DNA of 64,000 nucleotides from Roseateles amylovorans (lineage in GTDB: Bacteria; Pseudomonadota; Gammaproteobacteria; Burkholderiales; Burkholderiaceae_C): positions 2,418,001 to 2,482,000 of the forward strand of contig NZ_CP104562.2 of NCBI RefSeq assembly GCF_025398155.2. Direction: 5' to 3'. The notes under the pieces are model-generated. The model saw nothing but the letters and a program-made list of their open reading frames with translations. It was not told the DNA's origin and made no database searches. Shown piece by piece: positions 37,901-45,614 of this stretch. A program made the translations under genes and the position numbers. Numbering within the stretch: position 1 is the stretch's first letter; the number at the start of each line of letters is the position of its first letter.

Positions 37901-38449
37901 GACTCCCAGTACCTGGACCTGAACACCGCCATCACGACGCTGGAGGATGCGATCCACAAGATCGACCTGGAAACCCGTGATCTGCTGGGCTCGACCTTCA
38001 CCCAGGTCAACGAGCACTTCGGCCGCATGTTCCCCAGCCTGTTCGGCGGCGGCCAGGCCAAGTTGGTGATGACCGGCGATGAAATCCTCGATGCCGGCGT
38101 CCAGGTCATGGCCCAGCCGCCCGGCAAGAAGAACTCCACCATCCACCTGCTGTCCGGCGGCGAAAAGGCGCTGACCGCGATCGCGCTGGTGTTCGCCATC
38201 TTCCAGCTCAATCCCGCGCCGTTCTGTCTGCTGGACGAAGTGGACGCGCCGCTGGACGACGCCAACACCGAGCGTTATGCCCGCCTGGTGGCGGAGATGA
38301 GCAAGATCACCCAGTTCCTCTTCATCTCGCACAACAAGATCGCGATGGAAATGGCGGAACAACTGATCGGTGTGACGATGCAGGAGCAGGGCGTTTCCCG
38401 CATCGTGGCGGTGGACATGGAGTCCGCGCTCGCGATGGCGGATCACTGA
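34937..38449 (+). CDS. smc: chromosome partition protein Smc
   Basis: Ring-forming ATPase that loads on DNA with ScpA/ScpB and compacts and segregates chromosomes. The 1170-residue protein has Walker A GPNGCGKSN at residues 31-39, long coiled coils with a hinge near 515-640 (GVKGLWTQLHITPGWENALE), the signature LLSGGEKALTAIAL and Walker B FCLLDEVDAPLDDANTERY. The family start MRLNSIKLSGFKSFADPT is the ATG at 34937; the open frame to 34715 is not taken. zipA follows after 61 bases. Confidence 0.98.
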   Translation: MRLNSIKLSGFKSFADPTNFQLPGQLVGVVGPNGCGKSNIMDAVRWVLGESKASELRGESMQDVIFNGSGNRKPASRSSVELVFDNTIARAGGQWNQFTEIAVKRVLTRDGTSSYFINNQPVRRRDVQDVFLGTGLGPRAYAIIGQGTISRIIESKPEELRMFLEEAAGVSKYKERRRETENRLKDTRENLTRVDDILRELNNNLEKLERQAEVAANYRHLQDQGTLKLHQLWFLKHRDAAGEATRVKVEHLEAVNALEARMAELRHLEAELETIRQSHYAAGDELHAAQGRHAEAQLEVSRLEERIRYVVEGRQRLEQRLVELQAQNQQWQERAEQAQAELDDVATQIAQAEEQSEILAAQAEDQAMKLPEVEDQLRAAQGRANEQRTQVTQVQQQIQVLAAESRSVDEQLKGLRGRRERLAQERQGLAAPQHDKLEEVKQRSAAADEQQAVADARLGELADAVPQADELRQRSQQEAQSQAAKLTDIVARLTALRALQEKVQTEGKLKPWLAKHGLDGVKGLWTQLHITPGWENALEAALRERMGALSVGRLETVQAFAADPPPARLAFYSLPSGEIANTHRALSPLSDLLKLESNGLKALMNDWLEGIYTAESIGEALAQRPQLSHGEVIMTREGHAVSQFAVSFYAADSETAGLLARAQEIENLEREQRAQSLIADEARAQAIRAEAAYTESAQRLAVLRREATEIQARAHQLQVELLRLAQQTEAAVARRSQLDDELAEIDAQTEALLERRMEGEARFEELDLQLAATQERHAELDEAVIQGERKLAEAREHQRVLERRAQEAVFSARALAAKRGELQRSIETSRQQVQVNEQTVQNMAQERAELDDAAAQAGLQDALALKVEREQALAQVRASYDDLSLRLKRSEEQRMTIERALDPLRERITKLQLDEQAAALGGQQYMEQLTAANVDLEVLAKSVEEGAVKLYGLQGEIDRITREIAALGAVNLAALDELGAARERKTFLDSQYLDLNTAITTLEDAIHKIDLETRDLLGSTFTQVNEHFGRMFPSLFGGGQAKLVMTGDEILDAGVQVMAQPPGKKNSTIHLLSGGEKALTAIALVFAIFQLNPAPFCLLDEVDAPLDDANTERYARLVAEMSKITQFLFISHNKIAMEMAEQLIGVTMQEQGVSRIVAVDMESALAMADH

Positions 38450-38510
38450 TTGCCCGGGTGATGTCCATGCCCACGAATCTGTCGTTCACCCCAACCCACG
38501 AGATCACGCC

Positions 38511-39617
38511 ATGACCACCGACTGGAGCCTCACCGCCATGCTGGCCGCCCTGGGCGGCCTCGTCCTGGTGGGCGTGCTGGCGCAGGGCTGGTGGAGCGCT
38601 CGCCGCGCCGGCCCCCGCCGTCCCCTCCCACCCGTGCCCGCACCGGACCGCCAGGAGCCCAGCCTGGGCGGCGCAGCCGGCCTGTCGCCCGACGGCGGCG
38701 ACGGACGGGGCGGCCTGTCGCCGGACGGCGGCGAACTGCCCGATCTCCGCACCCTCGACGAATCGGTCCCCGCCGTGGCGCGTGTGCGCAGGGCTTCGAC
38801 CCGCATCGATGCGTTGATCGACGCCATCGCCACCCTGACGCCCGAATCGCCGATCAGCGGGGAGATGGCGCTCTCGCACATGCCCGGCAGCCGTCGCGCG
38901 GGCACCAAGCCCTTTCACATCGAAGGATTGAATGCCGCCTCGGGCGACTGGGAACTGCCGCACGCCGGTCAGCGCTACAGCGAGTTCCAGGCCGGCCTGC
39001 AGATGGCCAATCGCAGCGGCGCGCTCAACGAGATCGAGTACTCCGAGTTCGTGCAGAAGGTGCAGGGCTTCGCCGACGGCATCGGTGCGATGGTGGAGTT
39101 CCCGGACATGCTGGACGTGGTCGGCCGCGCGCGCGAGCTGGACCAGTTCGCGGGCGGCCATGACGCGCAACTGGCGATCTGCCTGCGTGCGCGGGGTGCC
39201 GCCTGGACGCTGGGCTTCGTCCAGCAAGGCGCCTTGCGGCACGGCTTCGTGCCCGGGTCCATGCCCGGCCGCCTGGTGATGCCGGGCCAGGAGGATGGCG
39301 CACCGCCGGTGCTCACCCTCAACTTCGATGCCCAGGCTGCACTGGCCGACGATCCCCAGGCCTCGTCGCTGCGTGAGCTGACCCTGGCGCTGGATGTGCT
39401 GCAGACACCCGAGGCACTGGAGCCCTTCGCCGTGTGGCAGGAAGCGGCGCGCAACCTGGCGCGCGACTTCGAGGCCGATGTCTGCGACGACCGGGGTCAG
39501 GTCCTGAACCTGCACGCCTTCCAATCCATCGGACTGGAGCTGGCCACGCTGTACAAGGCGCTGGCCTCGCGCGACCTCGCCGCCGGTTCGCCGGTGGCGC
39601 GGCGGCTGTTCAGCTGA
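38511..39617 (+). CDS. zipA: ZipA-like cell division protein
   Basis: Inner-membrane protein that tethers FtsZ. The 368-residue product has an N-terminal membrane helix near residues 9-27 (AMLAALGGLVLVGVLAQGW), a Pro/Gly/Asp-rich linker containing the doubled segment GLSPDGG, and a C-terminal ZipA FtsZ-binding domain from about residue 130 to the end (KPFHIEGLN, RSGALNEIEYSEFVQKVQ). Assignment rests on this layout and on position directly after smc, the usual Burkholderiales smc-zipA-ligA order. Here ligA is not next; it is 24 kb away. Confidence 0.83.
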   Translation: MTTDWSLTAMLAALGGLVLVGVLAQGWWSARRAGPRRPLPPVPAPDRQEPSLGGAAGLSPDGGDGRGGLSPDGGELPDLRTLDESVPAVARVRRASTRIDALIDAIATLTPESPISGEMALSHMPGSRRAGTKPFHIEGLNAASGDWELPHAGQRYSEFQAGLQMANRSGALNEIEYSEFVQKVQGFADGIGAMVEFPDMLDVVGRARELDQFAGGHDAQLAICLRARGAAWTLGFVQQGALRHGFVPGSMPGRLVMPGQEDGAPPVLTLNFDAQAALADDPQASSLRELTLALDVLQTPEALEPFAVWQEAARNLARDFEADVCDDRGQVLNLHAFQSIGLELATLYKALASRDLAAGSPVARRLFS

Positions 39618-39860
39618 GCCCAGTGGCGCGCCCACGCAGTGCCGACGGACACCGTACGGAGCCCTGCGGCGGATCGGGCGATGCGACACCCGCGGGTTTC
39701 CTGTGACCTTGTGACGGTATCGCCTGGCCGGCCGGCCGCGCCCGCTTCACCTTCAGCGCCATCTCGCCGATAAATCGGGAAGGCCGGCGACTCGCCGGGC
39801 CTGGCCGTGGGCGACTCTCAACGTCGCTCGACCGCTTGACCGACCTGAAAGTCCTTGCCC

Positions 39861-41378
39861 ATGAAGCTTCGTACCCGAATCCTGTGGCTGTGCGCCGCCG
39901 CGCTGGCCGGCATGCTGTTGCTGGCAGCGGTCTCACTGACCACGCTGCGTCAGACCATGATCAAGGAGCGCACCGCGCAGCTCTCGACCTTGGTGGTGCT
40001 GGCGCATTCCGCGCTGGAGAAGCTCCATGCGCAGGAAGTCGCCGGTCAGATCACCCGCGAGGAGGCGCAGAAGGAAGGCAAGAAGATCATCGGCAGCTTC
40101 CGCAAGGAAGAGCAGTACTTCTTCGTGCGGGGCTTCACCAACGATGTGAACTATGTGCATCCGAATCCCAAGCGGGTGGGCATCGTCGATGCCAAGGGCG
40201 GCAAGGAAGCCGGCGTGCGCTATCGCACCGCCTTGGAAGGCAAGACCATCGGCACCGTCATTGCACCCGGCACGCGACCGGGGACCAAGGACGAGGTGCA
40301 GAAACTGTATGCCGTCATCAAGTTCGAGCCCTGGGACTGGATCGTCGGCTTCGGCGATTACATCGATGACATCGACACCGCCTTCTGGCGCAGTGCCGCG
40401 ATCCTGCTGTCCATCGGCGGCGTGCTGATGCTCATCGTCGGCGGACTGGGCTGGCGCATGGCCCGCAGCCTCTACCGTCAACTGGGCGGTGAACCGGCCT
40501 ATGCGGCCGACATCGTTCGACGCATCGGCGCGGGCGATCTGTCGGTTCAGGTGGCCTTGCAGGCCGGCGACCAGGCCAGCCTGCTGGCGGCGATGCATCA
40601 GATGCAGCAGAGCCTGTCCGGCACGGTCACCCAGATCCGCGGCGCGACCGACACCATTGCCACGGCCGCCGGCGAAATCTCCGCCGGCAATCTGGACCTG
40701 TCGTCCCGCACCGAGGCCCAGGCCAGCGCTCTGGAACAGACTGCGGCCTCGATGGAAGAGCTGACCGCCACCGTCAAGCAGAATGCCGACAACGCCCGCC
40801 AGGCCAACCAGTTGGCGCTGTCGGCCTCGGAGGTGGCGGTGCAGGGCGGCCAGGTGGTGAACCAGGTGGTGGCGACCATGGCGTCGATCAGCACCTCGTC
40901 CAAGAAGATCGTGGACATCATCGGCACCATCGACGGCATCGCCTTCCAGACCAACATCCTGGCCCTGAATGCGGCGGTGGAAGCCGCTCGTGCCGGCGAG
41001 CAGGGCCGCGGCTTCGCGGTGGTGGCCTCCGAGGTGCGCAGCCTCGCGCAGCGCAGTGCCACGGCCGCCAAGGAGATCAAGACCCTGATCGGCGACTCGG
41101 TGGACAAGGTGGATGCCGGCAGTTCGCTGGTGGGGCAGGCCGGCGCCACGATGGAACAGATCGTGGGCAGCGTGAAGCGGCTGACCGACATCGTCGGCGA
41201 GATCTCCAGCGCCAGCCAGGAGCAGACCGCCGGCATCGAGCAGATCAACCAGGCCATCGTGCAGATGGACCATGCCACCCAGCAGAACGCCGCCTTGGTG
41301 GAACAGGCCTCGGCGGCGGCCGAGTCGTTGCAGCAGCAGTCGCAGCACCTGGTGGTCGCCGTCCGCGTGTTTGCCTGA
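39861..41378 (+). CDS. methyl-accepting chemotaxis protein with Cache sensor
   Basis: Membrane chemoreceptor that signals through CheA/CheW. The 505-residue product has membrane helix 1 near residues 9-29, a periplasmic single-Cache domain near 35-165 (EEQYFFVRGFTNDVNYVHPN), helix 2 near 177-200, a HAMP-like segment, and the MA signalling domain with the hairpin-tip motif IDGIAFQTNILALNAAVEAA near 355-375. The ligand cannot be read from sequence. The start is ATG at 39861. It is the first gene of the segment between zipA and ligA and has no chemotaxis neighbours. Confidence 0.93.
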   Translation: MKLRTRILWLCAAALAGMLLLAAVSLTTLRQTMIKERTAQLSTLVVLAHSALEKLHAQEVAGQITREEAQKEGKKIIGSFRKEEQYFFVRGFTNDVNYVHPNPKRVGIVDAKGGKEAGVRYRTALEGKTIGTVIAPGTRPGTKDEVQKLYAVIKFEPWDWIVGFGDYIDDIDTAFWRSAAILLSIGGVLMLIVGGLGWRMARSLYRQLGGEPAYAADIVRRIGAGDLSVQVALQAGDQASLLAAMHQMQQSLSGTVTQIRGATDTIATAAGEISAGNLDLSSRTEAQASALEQTAASMEELTATVKQNADNARQANQLALSASEVAVQGGQVVNQVVATMASISTSSKKIVDIIGTIDGIAFQTNILALNAAVEAARAGEQGRGFAVVASEVRSLAQRSATAAKEIKTLIGDSVDKVDAGSSLVGQAGATMEQIVGSVKRLTDIVGEISSASQEQTAGIEQINQAIVQMDHATQQNAALVEQASAAAESLQQQSQHLVVAVRVFA

Positions 41379-41480
41379 CCGCATGTTGGATTGACCGCGG
41401 GGGCGCCTGGGCGCGCCGATTGCCATGAAGCGAGCGTCCGACGCCCCCGCGCGTCGTCGCTCCTTCTGGATGAGGTCCCC

Positions 41481-42509
41481 ATGCCCACTCGCGCCGCCAG
41501 CGGTTCCGGCTCCACCACGCGTTCATCGACCCGGTCATCGACCCGTTCGTCGACGCCACGGCCACCCTCCGGCAAGGCCTCCGGCGCGGGCGCTGCATCC
41601 AAGTCGAAGTCTGGCAGCGCTCGTCCAAGCCGTGCATCCAAGGCCAACGGCCACAGCGCATCCGCTGATGCAGACAGCGCCGAGGCCTCGCGGCCACGTC
41701 GCGCCGTCTGGAAGGGCGCGATCAGCTTCGGTTTGCTGCATGTGCCGGTGTCGCTCTATCCGGCCTCGCGTGAGGAAGAGGTCGACTTCGACTGGCTGGA
41801 CAAGCGCACCATGGATCCGGTGGGCTACAAGCGGATCAACAAGCGCACCGGCAAGGACATCGACAAGACCCACATCGTCAAGGGTGTGAAGCAGGACAGC
41901 GGCGACTATGTCGTGCTCACCGACGACGAGATCCGCAAGGCCTATCCCGCCACCACCCAGACCATCGACATCGAACGCTTCGTCCCCGCGACGCAGGTGT
42001 CTTTCGTCTATCTGGAAAAGCCCTATTACCTGGAGCCGATCGGCAAGTCCGCCAAGGTGTATGCCCTGCTGCGCGAGGCCATGGCCGATGCCGGACTGAT
42101 CGCGGTGGCACGGCTGGTGATCCACAGCAAGGAACACCTGGCGGCGCTGCTGCCGGCGGGACCGGCGTTGATGATCGGCCTGATGCGCTGGGCCAATGAG
42201 ATCCGCCCCGCCGACGATCTGAACCTGCCCGCCGAGGGACGCGCGGCGCACGGCTTCAAGGCCGGCGAGTTGGAGATGGCTCGGCAGTTGATCGATGAGA
42301 TGAGCAGCGATTGGGATCCGACCGAGTTCCATGACGAATTCACCGCGTCCATTCGCAAGCTGATTGCCCGCAAGGTCGCCGCGGGTCAAACCGAGACGGT
42401 GGAGCCACTGGAGTCACAGCCGAGCGAGGAAGGCGCCAGCAATGTGGTCGACCTCACCGATCTGCTGCGTCGCAGCCTGGGCGGCAAGAAGAAGCCGCGG
42501 GCCGCCTGA
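41481..42509 (+). CDS. ku: non-homologous end joining protein Ku
   Basis: Homodimeric ring that binds DNA ends and recruits LigD. The 342-residue protein has the Ku core from about residue 74 (AVWKGAISFGLLHVPVSLYP) with the segments EVDFDWLDKRTMDPVGYKRI and DDEIRKAYPATTQTIDIERF. Residues 1-73 are a Ser/Thr/Arg/Lys/Ala-rich extension encoded partly by a 12-bp repeat (STRSSTRSST); this is not part of the usual Ku fold and might bind DNA. ligD follows after 57 bases. No ribosome site stands out for ATG 41481. Confidence 0.95.
   Translation: MPTRAASGSGSTTRSSTRSSTRSSTPRPPSGKASGAGAASKSKSGSARPSRASKANGHSASADADSAEASRPRRAVWKGAISFGLLHVPVSLYPASREEEVDFDWLDKRTMDPVGYKRINKRTGKDIDKTHIVKGVKQDSGDYVVLTDDEIRKAYPATTQTIDIERFVPATQVSFVYLEKPYYLEPIGKSAKVYALLREAMADAGLIAVARLVIHSKEHLAALLPAGPALMIGLMRWANEIRPADDLNLPAEGRAAHGFKAGELEMARQLIDEMSSDWDPTEFHDEFTASIRKLIARKVAAGQTETVEPLESQPSEEGASNVVDLTDLLRRSLGGKKKPRAA
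41521..41556 (+). repeat. 12-bp repeat in the ku N-terminal tail
   Basis: Three units GTTCATCGACCC, GGTCATCGACCC, GTTCGTCGACGC encode the Ser-Ser-Thr-Arg repeats of the Ku tail. Confidence 0.75.
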
Positions 42510-42566
42510 CCCGCTGCCGGCCGATGGGCCGCTCGCCGCCGACGACCCTCACCCAGGACACCTCCC

Positions 42567-45500
42567 ATGGGCACCGCCGCCAGACCCGATTCGCCGCTGT
42601 CGCGCTACCGCAGCAAGCGGGACTTCCGCATCACGCCGGAGCCGGGTCCTGATCCGGAGACCGGGGCGGAGCCTTCGCCGCCGGCCCGCCGCTCTTCCTC
42701 GGCGCGACGGCGCAAGCCCGGCACCGAGGCGCTCTCGTTCGTCATCCAGAAGCACTGGGCCAGCCATCTCCACTACGACTTCCGGCTGGAACTCGATGGC
42801 GTGCTGTTGAGCTGGGCCGTGCCCAAAGGGCCGTCCTACGATCCGAAGCAGCGCCGCATGGCGATCCAGGTGGAGGACCATCCGCTGGCCTATGGCGGCT
42901 TCGAGGGCACCATCCCGGCCAAACAGTACGGCGCGGGCGAGGTGATCGTGTGGGACAACGGCACCTGGGTCCCCGAGGGTGATCCCAAGGCTGGACTGCG
43001 CGACGGCAAGCTGGTGTTCCGGCTGCACGGCCAGAAGCTGGCCGGGTTATGGCAGCTCGTCCGCACCTCGCGTGTCGGCGAGCCGCGTGCTCAGTGGCTG
43101 CTGATCAAGAAGCATGACGGCTGGGAACGATCGCATCTGGACTACGATGTCACCGCTGCCCTGCCGGACAGCGTGGTGGCGCAGCCCCTGGGTCGTGTGG
43201 AGGATCGAGAACCCCGCACGGCGAAAGACGCCGAGGCGGTCAAGGGATCGACACCCGCGACTGCACCCCCTGCCAAAGTAACGCGCACCGCTTCCAAATC
43301 GACGCGCGGGGACTCGTCAAAACAGAGGCCCGTCTCGACCGACACCGGCATCGCCTCGCCTCCCGACCTGAGCGGTGCGCGCAAGGCCAGGCTGCCGGCG
43401 AAGATGGCGCCGCAACTGGCCACGTTGGTCAGCGCCACACCACCCGGCGAGTGGGTGGCCGAGGCCAAGTTCGATGGCTATCGGCTGATGACGCGCATCG
43501 AGAAGGGCCGGGCCAGCTTGATGACGCGGGGCGGCAACGACTGGACCTCGCGCATGCCGTCGCTGGCCCGCGCACTCGAAGCGCTGGGCCTGGACAACGC
43601 CTGGCTGGACGGCGAGGTCGTGGTCATGCGGGAGGACGGATCGCCCGATTTCAACCGACTTCAGCAGGCACTGGGCAAGACACGGGGCAGTGGTGCCAGC
43701 GAGCGCGACATCCTCTACTTCCTCTTCGATCTGCCCCACCTCAATGGCTACGACCTGCGCGAGGTGCCGTTGCGTGATCGCCGTGCCGTCCTGCGTGCGC
43801 TCCTGGACGGCCACGGACACGAGGCCCGCGATCACCGAGAACCCCGCGTGCCCGACGATGACGAACGCCTGCGCTTCAGCGAGGACTTCGCCGTCCCGCC
43901 CGAGGATATGTTGGCGGCGGCCTGTCAGATGCGGCTGGAAGGACTGATCCTCAAACGCCCCGACGCGCCCTATGTCAGCGCGCGCAGCGACAGCTGGGTG
44001 AAGCTCAAATGCCAGCGGCGGCAGGAGTTCGTCGTCATCGGATTCACCGATCGATCCGATGGCTCCAAGGGACTCGGCAGCTTGCTGCTCGGCTACTACG
44101 GGACGGACGACGGGCGCCATGACGCCGATCACGCCGATACCCCCGATGACGCCGATGACGCCGATGACGGCAGCGGTGATCGGAGCGGTGCCGCTCGCCA
44201 GTCGGGGCACCAGGCGACGCCCGGCAAGGGGGCTCAGAACGGTCGTCGTGGTTCGGGGACTTCGGCGCTGTCGCTGCGTTATGCGGGGCGCGTCGGAACG
44301 GGGTGGTCGCTGTCGGCGGGCGCGTCGCTGCGGCGGCAGTTGGAGGCGCAGCTCGTCGCGCACGCGCCGGTCGATACCCATGAGATCCAGCGCAGTCATT
44401 GGATGCGCCGTCCCTCGGGGGATGAACGATGGGTGAAGCCCACGATGGTGGTGGAAGTGGCCTTTGCGGAATGGACGCCTGATGGCCATGTGCGCCACGC
44501 CTCCTTCCAGGGCGTGCGTGACGACAAACCGGCGCGCGCAATCCGTCGGGAAGCCACCACCGCGCCCGAGGCCATCTCGGCAGCGCCCGCAAAGCGGGAG
44601 TCGGAGCATCCCAGCACGACGGCCCGATCGACTCGCTCGACCCATTCGACCCATTCGACCCATTCGACCGATGCGCCCGGTGCGCCCGGTGCGACCGGTG
44701 TGACCAGTGCGACCCGCACGTCCGCCAAACCCAGCCGTGCCTCCAAGGCCGTTGCGGCGATGCCCAGCGATCGGTCGACCTTGCAGATCACCCACCCGGA
44801 GCGGGTCATCGACCCGTCCACCGGTCTGACCAAGATCGACTTGGTGCGTTATTACGCCAGCGTCGCGGACTGGCTGATGCCTCATCTGGCCCGTCGGCCG
44901 GTGGCAGTGGTCCGGGCGCCGGAGGGCGTCGACGGTCAGCAGTTCTTCCAGAAGCATGTCGACGGCGATGAACTCATCGTCATCCGCGATGCCGCCGCCG
45001 TGCTGCAGTTCACCCAACTGAATGCGGTGGAGTTCCACACCTGGAACGCGCAAGCGGACAAGCTGGATCGGCCGGATCGCATCATCTTCGACCTCGATCC
45101 CGGAACGGGCGTGAGCTGGGCGCAAGTGCGGGAATCGGCGCTGCTGGTGCGGGCGCTGTTGCGCGAGCTGGGTCTGGAAAGCTGGCTCAAGACCAGCGGC
45201 GGCAAGGGGCTGCATGTGGTGGTGCCCCTGATGCGCCGCCATGACCACGCGACCTGCAAAGCGTTCAGTCAGGCCGTGGTCCAGCATCTGGCGGTGACGC
45301 TGCCCAAGCGCTTCTCGGCCAAGAGCGGCCCCCGCAACCGGGTCGGCAAGGTGTTTGCCGACTATCTGCGCAATGGCGAGGGCCAGACCACGGCCGCCGC
45401 CTTTTCGGCGCGGGCGCGGCCCGGGCTGGGGGTGTCGATGCCAATTCACTGGGATCAGCTCGACGAGGTCAAGCGCGGCGATCAATGGACCATCGCGGAT

Positions 45501-45599
45501 GCGCGAGACCATCTGAGCCTGCGCCGCGAAGATCCGTGGAAAGCCTACTGGCAGCACCATCAGACGCTCACCGCCGCCATCAAATTGCTGGCGAGCTGA
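42567..45599 (+). CDS. ligD: multidomain NHEJ DNA ligase LigD
   Basis: Processes and joins broken DNA ends with Ku. The 1010-residue protein has the domain order phosphoesterase-ligase-polymerase, as in Pseudomonas. The phosphoesterase is at about 50-195 (HLHYDFRLELDG, GGFEGTIPAKQYG). The ATP-dependent ligase begins near 270 with nucleophile Lys301 in AEAKFDGYRL and ends near 660. The primase-polymerase is at about 730-1000 (FFQKHVDG, IIFDLDPGTGVSW, TSGGKGLHVVVP). Two repetitive linkers are odd: an Asp/Ala block near 519-533 inside the ligase region, and a Thr-His-Ser/Ala-Pro-Gly block near 688-717 before the polymerase. The gene ends 15 bases from the converging kinase gene. Confidence 0.96.
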   Translation: MGTAARPDSPLSRYRSKRDFRITPEPGPDPETGAEPSPPARRSSSARRRKPGTEALSFVIQKHWASHLHYDFRLELDGVLLSWAVPKGPSYDPKQRRMAIQVEDHPLAYGGFEGTIPAKQYGAGEVIVWDNGTWVPEGDPKAGLRDGKLVFRLHGQKLAGLWQLVRTSRVGEPRAQWLLIKKHDGWERSHLDYDVTAALPDSVVAQPLGRVEDREPRTAKDAEAVKGSTPATAPPAKVTRTASKSTRGDSSKQRPVSTDTGIASPPDLSGARKARLPAKMAPQLATLVSATPPGEWVAEAKFDGYRLMTRIEKGRASLMTRGGNDWTSRMPSLARALEALGLDNAWLDGEVVVMREDGSPDFNRLQQALGKTRGSGASERDILYFLFDLPHLNGYDLREVPLRDRRAVLRALLDGHGHEARDHREPRVPDDDERLRFSEDFAVPPEDMLAAACQMRLEGLILKRPDAPYVSARSDSWVKLKCQRRQEFVVIGFTDRSDGSKGLGSLLLGYYGTDDGRHDADHADTPDDADDADDGSGDRSGAARQSGHQATPGKGAQNGRRGSGTSALSLRYAGRVGTGWSLSAGASLRRQLEAQLVAHAPVDTHEIQRSHWMRRPSGDERWVKPTMVVEVAFAEWTPDGHVRHASFQGVRDDKPARAIRREATTAPEAISAAPAKRESEHPSTTARSTRSTHSTHSTHSTDAPGAPGATGVTSATRTSAKPSRASKAVAAMPSDRSTLQITHPERVIDPSTGLTKIDLVRYYASVADWLMPHLARRPVAVVRAPEGVDGQQFFQKHVDGDELIVIRDAAAVLQFTQLNAVEFHTWNAQADKLDRPDRIIFDLDPGTGVSWAQVRESALLVRALLRELGLESWLKTSGGKGLHVVVPLMRRHDHATCKAFSQAVVQHLAVTLPKRFSAKSGPRNRVGKVFADYLRNGEGQTTAAAFSARARPGLGVSMPIHWDQLDEVKRGDQWTIADARDHLSLRREDPWKAYWQHHQTLTAAIKLLAS
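44121..44165 (+). repeat. 9-bp tandem repeat in ligD, five units
   Basis: Units based on GACGCCGAT, in frame, encode DADHADTPDDADDAD inside the ligase oligonucleotide-binding region. Confidence 0.85.
44628..44717 (+). repeat. 9-bp tandem repeat in ligD, ten units
   Basis: In-frame units: TCGACTCGC, three TCGACCCAT, TCGACCGAT, then GCGCCCGGT twice and degenerate copies. They encode the Ser-Thr-His and Ala-Pro-Gly repeats joining ligase and polymerase. Confidence 0.85.
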
Positions 45600-45614
45600 G
45601 CGGCGGGCCAGCGC

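Noticed and set aside
34856..38446. A very long antisense open frame opposite smc, and similar ones opposite fimV, yheS and ligD
   Set aside because: High third-position GC keeps antisense frames open. Their translations are low-complexity Arg/Leu/Gly/His mixes with no family motif, while the sense genes are certain.
39618..39660. Direct repeat marking the borders of the zipA-ligA segment
   Set aside because: Only a loose likeness (CAGTGG followed by GC-rich bases) exists between the sequence after zipA and that before ligA; it is not beyond chance.
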